Below are positions 1 to 10,814 of a DNA stretch of 64,000 nt, piece after piece. This DNA comes from Methanogenium marinum (GTDB taxonomy: Archaea > Halobacteriota > Methanomicrobia > Methanomicrobiales > Methanomicrobiaceae): contig NZ_JAKELO010000002.1 in assembly GCF_028912405.1 (NCBI RefSeq), positions 1,807,276 through 1,871,275 on the forward strand, read 5' to 3'. The notes beneath the pieces are model-generated. The model saw only the letters and a program-made list of their open reading frames with translations. It did not search any database and had not been told where the DNA came from. The position numbers were made by a program, and so were the translations under genes. Position 1 is the stretch's first letter. Every line of letters starts with the position of its first letter.

Positions 1-2
1 GC

Positions 3-140
3 GGCTATACTGTTCAGGATACCAGTACGATTCATGATCCTCTGATGTTAATCATAGGTGAACTGCTCCTTATTCTGGCAATTGCACTCTGGTATACTCT
101 TTTCCGTTTGAGAAAAGCAAAGAAAAGGAATTCAATATAA
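3..140 (+). CDS. C-terminal end of a hypothetical membrane protein (5' truncated by window edge)
   Basis: Open frame GYTVQDTSTIHDPLMLIIGELLLILAIALWYTLFRLRKAKKRNSI* with one TM helix and a basic tail. Confidence 0.5.
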   Translation, partial: GYTVQDTSTIHDPLMLIIGELLLILAIALWYTLFRLRKAKKRNSI

Positions 141-148
141 ATTCTGTC

Positions 149-358
149 CAGCCAAAAATTTCAAAAGAACTGGTAAAATCAGATTGTACGTTCTCCCCTG
201 CTTTTGATGAGCGCTATTCATATCACGAATTTTCCAGCGAATATGGCGGTATCAAACAAAAATGGGTCATGTACCATTCCGACCCGATGCACAAACGGCA
301 GAATAAGACATTTGAAAAGAACCTCGTGAAAAATCTGTGCAAAAGAATTCGGATGTGA
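149..358 (+). pseudogene. Transposase C-terminal remnant, IS1634-like
   Basis: Frame reads ...FDERYSYHEFSSEYGGIKQKWVMYHSDPMHKRQNKTFEKNLVKNLCKRIRM*, resembling IS1634/IS4-type transposases; no start and no full-length ORF. Confidence 0.5.
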
Positions 359-436
359 ACCTGATGCACATAATGCAGAATGTGAGAAAAGTCCTTTCCT
401 TTTGACGTTTTACTCTCTGTGTTGCAGACCGTGTTT

Positions 437-2127
437 CTACATCGCCTCTACCCGGCGGAAACGGAAGATGATACGCCAGTCTTGTTGTTCCCGAAGCGTG
501 ACCTCATTCATCTCCTCAAGGAATTGGCAGAGGTCCTTCATGTTCTTCGCATGCTGAATCTGGTTTCTGATGGCAGTGATGTGGCGGACGGTGTGTGCAT
601 ATCGTTCAGCATTGCGCTGATATTCCCGCTGGAGACGGAGTGCAGCTATGGCTGAACCAACGGCGGGGAGGGTGATAGTAAAGAAGGCCAGAATCATGGG
701 AACGCGAAACGGGTAATCTGTTTCCCAGTGACCGATACCGGTTGCATGAAGAACCGCAAGTATGAGTGTGACAAAAAAGATTGCTACACCTGCATAGGTC
801 AGCAGTGTGTATGTACGTTGTGCAGATTTCCGTGCTTTTTCATAAAACGTGAGGCGGTTTGTTACCCATGCTGAGCGGAAGAATTTTTTGATGGGCACAT
901 ACGGAATATCAAGGCGGCAGAAAGAGATGGGCCGTGTGGCCATTATCTCCTCAAATGCCATCACCATCCAGTCGTTTGGGCGGTGGGCCATACTCATGTG
1001 GGGGGGTGTATCCGGTTTTTCACACTGGATACAGATGATGCAGAGAAAGAATGCTGCACGCAGGCGTTCGGCGAGGAAGTTGTAATCAATCCATCTGCGG
1101 TGGAAATCCCCATGGCGTGATGCATACATCAGGAGTATGATAAAGGAGATCTCCAACACCTCAACCCAAACCAGCCAGGGCAACTCCGGGAGAAAAAGTG
1201 TCTGGAATGTAATCGTGGCAACAGCAAGGGCGGCAAGGAGGGTGACAAGCGTGCCGGTCCATGTGTGCAGACGCTGATATTTCTTTGCTAAAAGACGGGT
1301 CTGGGTAAAGTAAGGGAGTAAAGATCCATAAATGGGTTCCAGAACCGTGTCATCCAGTGATGCCACCACCGTTTCCTCATGCAGAGATGTGATGTATCGC
1401 TGGTATGTGGCAGAATAATCGGAGAGATTTACATTTTCTGTGTTGTACTGATTGAGCTGTGCATAGGAATCGAAGATCATATCGTCATGGGGCAGTTCAT
1501 AATGCCTGCCATTCATCGGATCAACTGCAAAAATAGTCCGTCCATGATTTCGTGCAAGATCAAAGACGCTCCCTGGTTTGTAAAGATTTGCACCGGGTTC
1601 CCACTCCCCGATAAGAAGGGCAAGCGTGCACCAGTCGATGATTGTGTCATGGACCGGGTTGAACCCCGGGGTTGCATTTTCGGCACGGACTCTTTCAATG
1701 GTGTGGGCTATGTCCCCCTCAAACGGATCAGTTGTATGATCCGGTTCATTTTCCCCACAATAAATGAGGACTATTTCAGGGGGTGAAATGCCTTCCCATA
1801 TACTGTCTGCAAGCAGTGCCTCAAGAATGGTGTGCTCCGGCCCTGCCTGGTGAGGGAGAATGAACCGGTAAGAATGCGGTGTGCCGGCGAGGCTATTTTC
1901 GATGCGAAGGAACAATTTTTTATTGTCTTCAGTACAGGGCCAGCGGTGAAGTGGTGTTCTGTTACGATAAGTCCCACCTGAACAGAGGTTGCAAGGGGGC
2001 CGGGCGGGTATATAGAATTGGTTTGTTGGGCGGAGGTATCTGCCTCAGTCTGCCATGTATCCCTGTTTTCTGTTTCTGCCAGCATCTCTCTTTGTATCCT
2101 CCTCCTGAGTGGCAATAAAGGTTTCAT
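437..2127 (-). CDS. SLOG/LSDAT-like nucleotide-sensor domain plus SLATT/DUF4231-like 2TM-2TM protein; N-terminus in another frame (apparent -1 frameshift at 1916-1921)
   Basis: 492-aa ORF with two TM pairs and the HRRWIDYNFLAERLRAAFF motif; the upstream frame supplies VQVGLIVTEHHFTAGPVLKTIKK, which joins LFLRIENSLAGTPHSYRFILPHQAGPEHTILEALL. Confidence 0.6.
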
Positions 2128-2328
2128 GTGAATGTGTAGGGAATCAGATTACCGATTTGTGGTGATTTCTGAGTTTTCAGAGACAAATCTCGATTTTTTT
2201 ACTGAAGGTATTGGAACCTGCCCTTTTCTTTTGCCGGAAAATATCACCCGAATCTTTAGATAAAGTATTTCTCCTCTGCCGGAAATCGGACTATATCACA
2301 TAACGGTGTTGTGGAGAGGTAATGGTAC

Positions 2329-3213
2329 ATGAGTGGAGAAGGTGGAGGTTTAGGGAAAGGTCTCGGTAGTGGAAGTGGAGCAGGTGCTGTGAATCTCATT
2401 CCCCGGGTGGCAGGGTTTGCGTACGCAATTGTGGTAATAATTGCACTGGGGATACTCTGGTACACCGGGAAAATAAATCGCAAAAAGGCATTGGTATTTT
2501 TACTCATCTCAACAGCACTGGGTTTCCTTATTTTTGCACCCGTTGCACCCCACAACTTCCAGCAGCTGATTCTTCGCGATGTCACCTCCCTTGGTGCGTC
2601 CCTCCAGGCGGCGGCTTTTGGATTGATTCTGCTTCTGCTTCTCTCACTTGTCTTTGGAAGGATATTTTGTGGGCATATCTGCCCCGCCGGTGCAATCCAG
2701 GAACTTGCTTCTCTTGTTCCACTGCCCAAATTCGGGCAGAACCTGAATACCATTTCTCGTGTTATCCGGGCGGTCGTTTTTGTAATTGTTCTTGCAGCAG
2801 CGTTCGGGTGGTCTGTCGGCATTATCGATTATTTTGGCTTGCAGGAGTTCTTTTCACTTGATGTGACGTCCGTTTTATTTTATGTATTTCTTGGAGTGTT
2901 GCTTCTTTCAATGGTGGTATACCGGCCGTTCTGTCGGTTTATCTGTCCGTATGGGCTGCTCCTCTCTCTCACTGCAGCGGTGAGCTCCTTTAAATTCCGG
3001 CGCACAGACAAATGTATTGAATGTGGATTATGTGAAAAGGCCTGTCCCACCAATGAGGCAAAGGTTGGTGACCTGAAATCGGAGTGTTATATGTGCGGCC
3101 GGTGTATTGAGGTATGCCCGGTGGAAGGTGCCCTTGTGTATCGGCGTTCAACAGGTAGATGGTCTGCAGCAGGCATCCCCGATGAGAAGGAACAGGCAGA
3201 AAACACTCCCTGA
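2329..3213 (+). CDS. NapH/MauN-like membrane 4Fe-4S ferredoxin protein
   Basis: FCGHICPAGAIQEL and FCRFICPYG motifs, multiple TM helices, C-terminal CIECGLCEKACP and CYMCGRCIEVCP clusters. Confidence 0.85.
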   Translation: MSGEGGGLGKGLGSGSGAGAVNLIPRVAGFAYAIVVIIALGILWYTGKINRKKALVFLLISTALGFLIFAPVAPHNFQQLILRDVTSLGASLQAAAFGLILLLLLSLVFGRIFCGHICPAGAIQELASLVPLPKFGQNLNTISRVIRAVVFVIVLAAAFGWSVGIIDYFGLQEFFSLDVTSVLFYVFLGVLLLSMVVYRPFCRFICPYGLLLSLTAAVSSFKFRRTDKCIECGLCEKACPTNEAKVGDLKSECYMCGRCIEVCPVEGALVYRRSTGRWSAAGIPDEKEQAENTP

Positions 3214-3333
3214 TTTTTCATAATTTAATAGAAAAAAATTCATATTTATCGTGTCGTTCCGATGGTCTGACACGATATATTACCGGCACTGGATTTTTTT
3301 CTCCTGCCAGTTGGGCATCCCTTATGTATTTGG

Positions 3334-4623
3334 TTATGTCTTCCTGCCTGATTTTCCTGATACAATGGCTTTTGCAGCAAGCGCACCGGTTGAAAAAGCT
3401 GCCTGCAGGTTATATCCGCCGGTGTCACCATCGATGTCAAGGACTTCTCCGATGCAGAAGAGGCCGGTCACTGCTTTTGCCTCCATGGTTTTCTGCCGTA
3501 TGGCGTCCCGTGCCACGCCGCCCCGTGTCGCCATTGCCGTTGCATATCCTTCTGTTCCTGCCACAGTGAATGGAAAGTCTGTCAGGTATCTGATGAGGGT
3601 ATTTCTGTCAGTTTTGGTGAGGTGGGCACAGGTGGCATCACGCGGGATCCCTGAAAGTTCAAGCAGGCGAAGGATAAACCGGGCGGGAGCTTCTGTTCCG
3701 GAAAGGACTGTATTCACCTGATGATTTTTTCCATCTGCTATGGTGGTAGTCAGTTCTTTTCTTGCTCCCACCTCATCTTTACCTGCCACAAATCCCACGT
3801 GCAGGATATCACCGGGCCGCACATACCGGGAGATGTGCAGGGCACCGGGGCCGGAAATGCCGTTGATGGTGAAGATGATATCTCCTGTTACCTGCTGATT
3901 TTTTTTACCATCGTGGTACAGGGAGAGCGGGACGTTGTCAAATGAGATGCCGGTCAGGTCACGGAAGGGATAATTCCGGATGAGGAGGGCAGCGAGGGCA
4001 GGCCCCGTCTCTGTGACGGGCAGTCCCAGCATTCCTGCAAGGGTATATCCGTCACCCGCCGATCCGGTTGCCGGGTATGAGGCACCGCCGGTTGCAAGCA
4101 CAACATTTTCTGTGGTATAGGTAGCATTTCCTGTTTTAACGGAGAACAGATCGTCTGAATGTTCGATTTCAAGGACAGATTCCCCGCACCGGATCTCAAC
4201 ACATTTTCTGGTGCATTCTGTGAGGAGGAGAGAGAGAACGTCCTTTGCAGTGCCATTGTCTTTTGGAAAGTATTTGCCGTTCTCATCGGCGGTAAAAGAA
4301 AACCCGCGTTCGTTGAAAAATTCCAGCAAGTCAGTGTTTTTGAAGTTCATCAGGGCAGACCGGAGAAATTTCCCTCCTTCCCCGTAATGGGAAATGAATT
4401 CGTTCATTGTTCCGGTATGGGTGAGATTACATTTGCCTGCGCCGGTGATGCAGAGTTTTTTGCCACAGGATGACATCTTCTCAAGGACCAGAATCCGTTT
4501 GTTGCCCCCCCCGGCATGGCAGGCACAGAAGAGTCCGGCAGGCCCGCCTCCGATGACGATGGCGGTATATATGGTGTCAGTTTCGGCAATGTTTCTGGTG
4601 GTGGAACTATCTTCGTATGTCAT
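3334..4623 (-). CDS. HI0933/YhiN-family FAD-dependent oxidoreductase
   Basis: AIVIGGGPAGLFCA, SSCGKKLCITGAGKCNLTH and GEVLDIDGDTGGYNLQAAFSTG motifs. Confidence 0.92.
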   Translation of the reverse strand: MTYEDSSTTRNIAETDTIYTAIVIGGGPAGLFCACHAGGGNKRILVLEKMSSCGKKLCITGAGKCNLTHTGTMNEFISHYGEGGKFLRSALMNFKNTDLLEFFNERGFSFTADENGKYFPKDNGTAKDVLSLLLTECTRKCVEIRCGESVLEIEHSDDLFSVKTGNATYTTENVVLATGGASYPATGSAGDGYTLAGMLGLPVTETGPALAALLIRNYPFRDLTGISFDNVPLSLYHDGKKNQQVTGDIIFTINGISGPGALHISRYVRPGDILHVGFVAGKDEVGARKELTTTIADGKNHQVNTVLSGTEAPARFILRLLELSGIPRDATCAHLTKTDRNTLIRYLTDFPFTVAGTEGYATAMATRGGVARDAIRQKTMEAKAVTGLFCIGEVLDIDGDTGGYNLQAAFSTGALAAKAIVSGKSGRKT

Positions 4624-4701
4624 ATCTGTTGGGTCAGTATTCGTTGGTATTTATGCCGTATTATCTTTTACAGGGCGTTGCCCCCTTTGTGTGGAAGGTG
4701 A

Positions 4702-5535
4702 CTAATTTCCTTCGGTATTGGTATTTTCTGAAGATGCATTTCGGAAAGTTGCATGTTTTCTCCCGGTTGCAGCAAATATCTCATCGCAGACTGCAGGGAA
4801 GCGACAGGTCAGAACGTTCACTCCTTCTTCGGTTATTCCTCCGGGGGTGGCGACACGACTGACGATATCTGTACACGCTGTCCCGGGAATTTCCAGCAGA
4901 GCGGCCGTTCCGATGAATGTCTCGCGGGAAAGTGCTTCTGCTTCGTCTGCAGGAATCCCTGTCATCCGGGATGCAGATACGGCAAATTCGTGAATCATCT
5001 CCGCAAAAAATGCAGGGGCACAGCTGGTGAGGGTGGTATACGATTCAATGTCCTGTTCAGATATGATGGCCGGAGTGCCGATGGCCCCAAAGAGGGAGAT
5101 TACCCGTTCCCTGTCTGCCTTTGTTGTGCGTTCAGAAAAAACGATGAGTGATACTCCCTTCAGCTGTTCTGAGGTGACAGAGGGTATCACCCGCACTACC
5201 CGTGCCGAAGTCAGGGCTTCGAGCTCGCTCAGGGGTACATCCGATGCAATCGAAATAAGCAGTTTATCGTCTGTCAGGAGGTCTTTTATTTCCTCCATGG
5301 CCGGCACCACGTCCGGCTGTCTGACACAGAGGATGATGACACCCGCGTCCTTCACAAGTGTGCGGTTGTTGTCTGCTGTCTGTATTCCTGTCTCTGCGGC
5401 AATTGCGTTTTGTGCCTCCGGTGTCCGGTTTGAGGCACAGAGTTGTTGTGGAACTGCTGCCCCCCCTCTGAGAAATGACCGGATGAGCATCCGCCCCATG
5501 CTCCCTGTCCCGATGATTCCAATACGTGTGTCCAT
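4702..5535 (-). CDS. Pyrroline-5-carboxylate reductase family protein
   Basis: IGIIGTGSMGRMLI Rossmann motif; ProC-like C-terminal half; start taken at MDTRIGIIG. Confidence 0.75.
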   Translation of the reverse strand: MDTRIGIIGTGSMGRMLIRSFLRGGAAVPQQLCASNRTPEAQNAIAAETGIQTADNNRTLVKDAGVIILCVRQPDVVPAMEEIKDLLTDDKLLISIASDVPLSELEALTSARVVRVIPSVTSEQLKGVSLIVFSERTTKADRERVISLFGAIGTPAIISEQDIESYTTLTSCAPAFFAEMIHEFAVSASRMTGIPADEAEALSRETFIGTAALLEIPGTACTDIVSRVATPGGITEEGVNVLTCRFPAVCDEIFAATGRKHATFRNASSENTNTEGN

Positions 5536-5577
5536 TACCCTATATCTTACTTTTTTGGTTCTTATTTTCATCCCCGT

Positions 5578-6200
5578 TCAGGGATGTCCGGTTGCAGCAT
5601 GAGCAGATATTTCATCGTCCGTCAGAGTCCTGCCGTATGTTTTCAGCCCCGAGATGGTTCCATCGAATTGACGTTGATTTGTGGCAGTCCCAAAGAATAT
5701 GCCGTCCGTGCGGGGGGTGATCCTGTTTCCCGTTGTTCTTTGCATGTTTGTATAGCTTTGCACAGCTTTGTAATCCGGTTTGTAAAGATAATTCTGGGAA
5801 ATATGGCCAGAATCAGCAATTGGACTTCTCATTGAAGGATTTCTGGATCTCTTTGCAATTGTGCAGGGATCACAGGCACAACCACTCCCATCGGATGCTA
5901 AATCAGGATTGCTGTATGATCCGTGCAAAGTATGCAAAGTACCTGTATTCTCTGTATATCTATCTATTATAGTCTCATATTTAGGAATATAAAGGGCAAT
6001 TTGTCCGTTGTTTAGTTTTGCAATATTGGCTGTTTTTGTGTGCAAAGCTACTCCAAAGCTGCAAACATATCCGGGACTATACGTTCCGTCGATGTCATCA
6101 GGGTCATTGTCGTTCCGGTGTTCTCTCTATTGGTGATGAGTAATTGAATTGCTTTATTCAAATCTTTTCATCAGGCAATTTATGCGAAACATTCCCAGAT
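5578..6200 (-). pseudogene. Degraded surface protein with LamG/concanavalin-like C-terminus
   Basis: 155-aa ORF ends FDGTISGLKTYGRTLTDDEISAHAATGHP; upstream another frame reads NKAIQLLITNRENTGTTMTLMTSTERIVPDMFAALE*; no intact start. Confidence 0.45.
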
Positions 6201-6566
6201 TCACGTATGTTTTGAAAAAAAGGACGGTTTTAATTGGTAGAATATAGGATGATACTCTTCTTTCAACCAGATAATTGTACACCATTCTTGGTATGGATTC
6301 TTAGCGGGTTATACGGGGTGCACACTCCTCTGATCGAAAATATATTAGAAAATTGGAAATATAGTGGTTTGCACCTCAAGGTTGCATGGCAAACGGATTT
6401 GCGGGAGCAAAATATGAGGCGGTACTATTGAAATTTTCGTTAATCAACACCCCTGTCGGATGGATTCCTCCCGGAAATGATATTTTGAACGGCAGAGATA
6501 TGGCTTCATCAACAGAATCAAAAAATGTATGGAATGGTTGGGTATTTTATATTCTGGCTGTATTTT

Positions 6567-7445
6567 TCAGGTTTCCCGGATGATAATGAGCCGCCACTCT
6601 GTGCCATGTATCCCGATAGTGGTCCAGTAGGCTTCTTTCTGTACAACTTCACCAAAACCGGTGTCATAGAATGCATACGTGTCATACCCTGACCAGTTCC
6701 CCGCATAGTGGTGTGCAAAGTCAAGTATTTCCGGGAAATCTTCATAGAGGGATTCGTTAAAGGTCTCTTTGCCGATTTCTTCCGGGTCTGCGTCATAGAG
6801 GACACGTCCGTCTGTCTGGGCTGCCATGATGGTATATGGCGTGTCTTCAACAGCAGGGACTGCATATTCCCCGATGATTACATCCGGTGCAAACGAAAGA
6901 CTCACAAGGCCTGCCAGCTTTTCTTCTTCGTTAAATACCGGGTATTCAATGACAGAAGCATATCCTCCCTGTGCAAGGGGGAAAAGGTCACTCATAAGTG
7001 CCTGTCTGGTGGAAAATAATTCCTGAATAACGGTCTGGTTTCCAAGGTTCTTCCCGATGAGCATATCTGTCTTTGATGCCGGCAGTCCCGTGAGGACGGT
7101 TCCGTCTCTGCCGACGGTGATCACGGTTTTACAGGAGGGGGCAGCATAGAGGAGTGTAGAGAGTGGCACATAATTGCACGCACATGAAGCATCAAGACCC
7201 ATTTCTGAAAGTTCTCCTGCTGTTTCTGCCGCTGTTGTATCCAGTATCAGGAGCCGGGTATTGATGTCACCCTGGAGGGTGCTGAGAATCTGTTGCATTT
7301 CGGCGTGTGCTGCGGTATCATCACAAGTGGGTGCAGGCGACTCCTCTGTATGGAGACATCCTGCTGTAAAAATCACAGAAGAGATGAGAGCTGCTGCAAT
7401 AAAGATTGAGATAATTGTGGTAATTGGCCCGGTGTCTGCTTTCAC
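6567..7445 (-). CDS. Cache-domain-like secreted lipoprotein
   Basis: Signal peptide with lipobox FTAGC; Cache-like core (DGTVLTGLPASKTDMLIGKNLGNQ...VIEYPVFNEEEKLAGLVSLSF). Confidence 0.7.
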   Translation of the reverse strand: MKADTGPITTIISIFIAAALISSVIFTAGCLHTEESPAPTCDDTAAHAEMQQILSTLQGDINTRLLILDTTAAETAGELSEMGLDASCACNYVPLSTLLYAAPSCKTVITVGRDGTVLTGLPASKTDMLIGKNLGNQTVIQELFSTRQALMSDLFPLAQGGYASVIEYPVFNEEEKLAGLVSLSFAPDVIIGEYAVPAVEDTPYTIMAAQTDGRVLYDADPEEIGKETFNESLYEDFPEILDFAHHYAGNWSGYDTYAFYDTGFGEVVQKEAYWTTIGIHGTEWRLIIIRET

Positions 7446-7540
7446 CCTGAGATGTTAGAAAAAGAGTGGTATATTCTTTTTGCTGTTCGTTTCAATAGCA
7501 TAGATATTCTACACCGATCACCAGATTCATCTGCATTGAA

Positions 7541-7768
7541 ATGAATATTTCATTTATTATGGCATCCCCCCTTCTCGCAGTGGTATTTTCATTCTTTATT
7601 CCGGGACTTGGACAGTTGTATACCGGACAGTTTCTGAAAGCTGTTCTGCTCTTCGTTGCAGCAGTGATCTTTGGATTCTTCTCGTTCACGCTTATTACTA
7701 TTCCTCTGTATGTCATTGTCTGGATCTACAGCATGTATGATGGGTACACGAAAGCGAAGGAGATGTAA
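7541..7768 (+). CDS. Small two-TM protein, TM2-like
   Basis: LLAVVFSFFIPGLGQLYTGQFLKA motif followed by a second hydrophobic segment. Confidence 0.65.
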   Translation: MNISFIMASPLLAVVFSFFIPGLGQLYTGQFLKAVLLFVAAVIFGFFSFTLITIPLYVIVWIYSMYDGYTKAKEM

Positions 7769-7857
7769 TCCATCCGATTTGCAGCCAGAAGTATGTGGAA
7801 CCGGTAAGCCGGGGAACGGTTAACCTGGTACCCCGTATTGATGAATTTATTGGATAA

Positions 7858-8424
7858 TTATGGGAGAGGAACAGTTTTGTTCCTCTCTCCCTCTTCTTTT
7901 GTGTTTATCCCCTGCCTGAGACATTTGTGTATCATCTCCCTCAGACGAAAGAGGGTCTGTGTCTCTGCAAAATCTCTTCCTTCCCAGCGGATGATACCGT
8001 TTCTGTCGATGAGATAGAGATATGCCGATGTCGGGTCTGCTATCTCCAGGGGTTCGGTGAGTTCAGATGCACTGCCATAAACGGTCATTACATAGTCATG
8101 GTCTGCTTCCGGAATTCCTGAACGCATTCCCCCATCAATCATTATTCGCATTGGCCGCCAGATGGCTGAACGTATGACCGGGATCTCATAGATTACGATT
8201 TTTTCTCTCCCCTTAAACTCCTCTTTGATGGGGATTACCCAGGAATCTATCATATCCTGAGCCTCGCGGACAAATGCAACGACAATGAGTGCCGGGGCCC
8301 CCTTTGCTGCATCTGGGAGTGTTTTTTTCTTCCCGGAAAGTGTTTCAGCAGTTATTTCCGGGAACCGGAATCCTGTCACCATGGGGGTTGAATAGGTTTC
8401 ACTGATGATGAATCTGCCGGACAC
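7858..8424 (-). CDS. Thioredoxin-fold protein, ATP10-like
   Basis: PALIVVAFVREAQDMIDSWVIPI and AYLYLIDRNGIIRWEGRDFA segments. Confidence 0.6.
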   Translation of the reverse strand: MSGRFIISETYSTPMVTGFRFPEITAETLSGKKKTLPDAAKGAPALIVVAFVREAQDMIDSWVIPIKEEFKGREKIVIYEIPVIRSAIWRPMRIMIDGGMRSGIPEADHDYVMTVYGSASELTEPLEIADPTSAYLYLIDRNGIIRWEGRDFAETQTLFRLREMIHKCLRQGINTKEEGERNKTVPLP

Positions 8425-8660
8425 TGTGATATGTTGTCACATGGAGGGGTAATTGTCGTCCCTGTTTGTCATATCTTTTGGGTGAAAAGGGAGGGACGGT
8501 GGGCTTTGTGGTAAATATGTGAGGACATATTCTGAATGTCCGGATTTTCTGAAATATACAGGGTGTCCGGGATAGTGGTGAATCTCTGCCTGTCACCGGA
8601 ACGTTTTATCCGGTTGTCAAAACGTGGGAGATGGAATTTAAAAAAGAGTAAAAAGTATCT

Positions 8661-9143
8661 TTATTCAGATGATGCCTGCAGTTCTTCCAGCCGGTTTTTG
8701 ACCGCATCAACATGACCGGTCACCTTGACACGGGACCACGATTCACAGATGATACCATCGGGGTCTATAATGTAGGTTGTCCGCACAATTCCCAACATCT
8801 CACGCCCCAGAATCTTTTTCGGCCGCCATGCTAAGTATTCCTTGATGACTGCGTGTGATTCATCCGAGAGGAGGATAATCTTTAGGCCATGGGTGCCGGC
8901 GAACTTTGCGTGACTCTGGCAGGAGTCTGCACTGATTCCGAGGACTACTGCATTCAGGTGGGAAAATGCATCCAGTTCCTCATTGAAACCTTTTGCCTCT
9001 GTTGTGCAGCCGGGCGTGTTATCCTTTGGGTAAAAATAGAGAACAACCCATTTCCCTGCAAAGGTATTCAGGCAGATTTCAGTATTATTTTTATCCGGAA
9101 GACAGAATCCGGGTGCCGGCGTGCCGGCTTCAAGTGCCACCAT
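8661..9143 (-). CDS. bcp: Peroxiredoxin (Bcp/PrxQ-type thiol peroxidase)
   Basis: WVVLYFYPKDNTPGCTTEAKGF catalytic motif. Confidence 0.93.
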   Translation of the reverse strand: MVALEAGTPAPGFCLPDKNNTEICLNTFAGKWVVLYFYPKDNTPGCTTEAKGFNEELDAFSHLNAVVLGISADSCQSHAKFAGTHGLKIILLSDESHAVIKEYLAWRPKKILGREMLGIVRTTYIIDPDGIICESWSRVKVTGHVDAVKNRLEELQASSE

Positions 9144-9625
9144 GATGATTCACAAGAGGATTACCTTACGTGATACTATTTATAATTGTTTCCATTCTCA
9201 CCTATTTTTTTGCATGTCTGTTGTTTCTCAGGATAAGGGATTCACAAAACAAAAATTGATTTGAGGGTAGCGGTTGGGTTTAGTCTGCATCGTGTGCGGG
9301 TATACTAAAACTATGGCACCGGGGCAGTTTTATGGGGAACATCAATCCTGGTGAAAGATAATTTCAATCTGGATTGGGTGTTTTTCTTTCGTATTTCCCC
9401 TTTGTGATCTGCGATATCCATTGTACGTATAAGAGTTGTTGTGTTATTTTATCCAGGATCATTCGTACACAAAAAATACGATTCTGCTGGTTTGAAAATC
9501 ATATATTCCATCCACTTATGTCGAATAAATCATACAATTATTATTTACGTTAAATTTGGTGTGATCAAAATAGAAAATATTTATCAATGATGCTACTAAA
9601 GGTAAAAAAAGTGTGAAGTGATCTC

Positions 9626-10762
9626 ATGAAATATTCAGGGTTATTTGTAGCCGCGTTATGCGGTCTTATTCTTGCTGTGGCACTCTGTGCAGGGTGCACC
9701 GACACATCAACAACTGCAGCCGCACCGGTTGGAGGAGAAGATGCATCTGTTAGTCTGATAACTATCACAGACGGGATGGGCAGAAGTGTAACCGTTCCTG
9801 TTGCTCCTGAACGTGTTGTCTGTTCCGGCTCAGGTTGTCTGCGCTACCTGACCTATCTGCAGGCAGAGAATCGGGCCGTCGGGGTTGATGATATGGAGAT
9901 AAAAGAGAGTATCTTTGATGCACGTCCCTATGCTCTTGCAAATCCCCAATTTTCCTCCCTGCCGATGATCGGTGAATTCCGTGGGAATGACGACCCTGAG
10001 AAGATTGTTGCCTCCAATCCGCAGGTGATATTCAAGACCTTCTGCACCGAGGCATCGGAGGCTGACGAATTGCAGGAGAAGACTGGTATTCCGGTGGTTG
10101 CCCTGAACTATGGTGACCCCGGTGCCGGTCGTGCTGATATGGATCAGTCACTCCGCACCATGGGCACCGTCTTAGGAAATGAAGATCGGGCAGAAGTGGT
10201 GATCACATACTTTGATGACCTCACTGCTGACCTTAATACACGAACACAGGGGATTGCAGAAGAAGACCGCCCAACAGTCTTTGTCGGTGGTGTTGCCTAC
10301 CGTGGCCCGCACGGTTTCCAGTCAACTGAACCTGCATATCCACCGTTTGCGTTTGTCAATGCTCGTACACTCTCTGAAGGTCCTGACACTGCACATGCTG
10401 ATATTGCTCAGGAAAAAATAATTGCCTTTGATCCGGAGGTAATCTTTGTTGACCTTTTCACTCTCCAGACCACCCCCTCGGCCGTCGATGAACTGAGAGA
10501 TGACCCGTCATATACCGCGATGACTGCCGTGCAGGCAGGCGAGGTGTACGGTGTGCTACCGTATAACTGCTATTCTATTAACCACGGTTCAGTGATGGCA
10601 GATGCCTACTTCATTGGCACCGTGCTCTATCCTGAGGAATTTTCAGATGTTGACCCGGCAAATAAAGCAGATGAAATTTACACATTCCTTGTGGGAGAAC
10701 CGGTCTTTGATGAGATGGACGCCTTATTTGACGGGATGGCATTCAAACGGACCAATCTGTAA
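9626..10762 (+). CDS. Iron/siderophore ABC transporter substrate-binding lipoprotein
   Basis: Lipobox ALCAGC, DGMGRSVTVPVAPERVV motif; followed by FecCD permease and ATPase. Confidence 0.9.
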   Translation: MKYSGLFVAALCGLILAVALCAGCTDTSTTAAAPVGGEDASVSLITITDGMGRSVTVPVAPERVVCSGSGCLRYLTYLQAENRAVGVDDMEIKESIFDARPYALANPQFSSLPMIGEFRGNDDPEKIVASNPQVIFKTFCTEASEADELQEKTGIPVVALNYGDPGAGRADMDQSLRTMGTVLGNEDRAEVVITYFDDLTADLNTRTQGIAEEDRPTVFVGGVAYRGPHGFQSTEPAYPPFAFVNARTLSEGPDTAHADIAQEKIIAFDPEVIFVDLFTLQTTPSAVDELRDDPSYTAMTAVQAGEVYGVLPYNCYSINHGSVMADAYFIGTVLYPEEFSDVDPANKADEIYTFLVGEPVFDEMDALFDGMAFKRTNL

Positions 10763-10814
10763 TGACCAATATACCTTCTTTTCTAAAAACCGGCTGCAGA
10801 ACTGATCGGCTTTT

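Noticed and set aside
9551-9570. Imperfect dyad TTTGGTGTGATCAAA upstream of the iron ABC operon as an iron-regulator site
   Set aside because: Short and imperfect in AT-rich DNA; not distinguishable from chance without comparative data.
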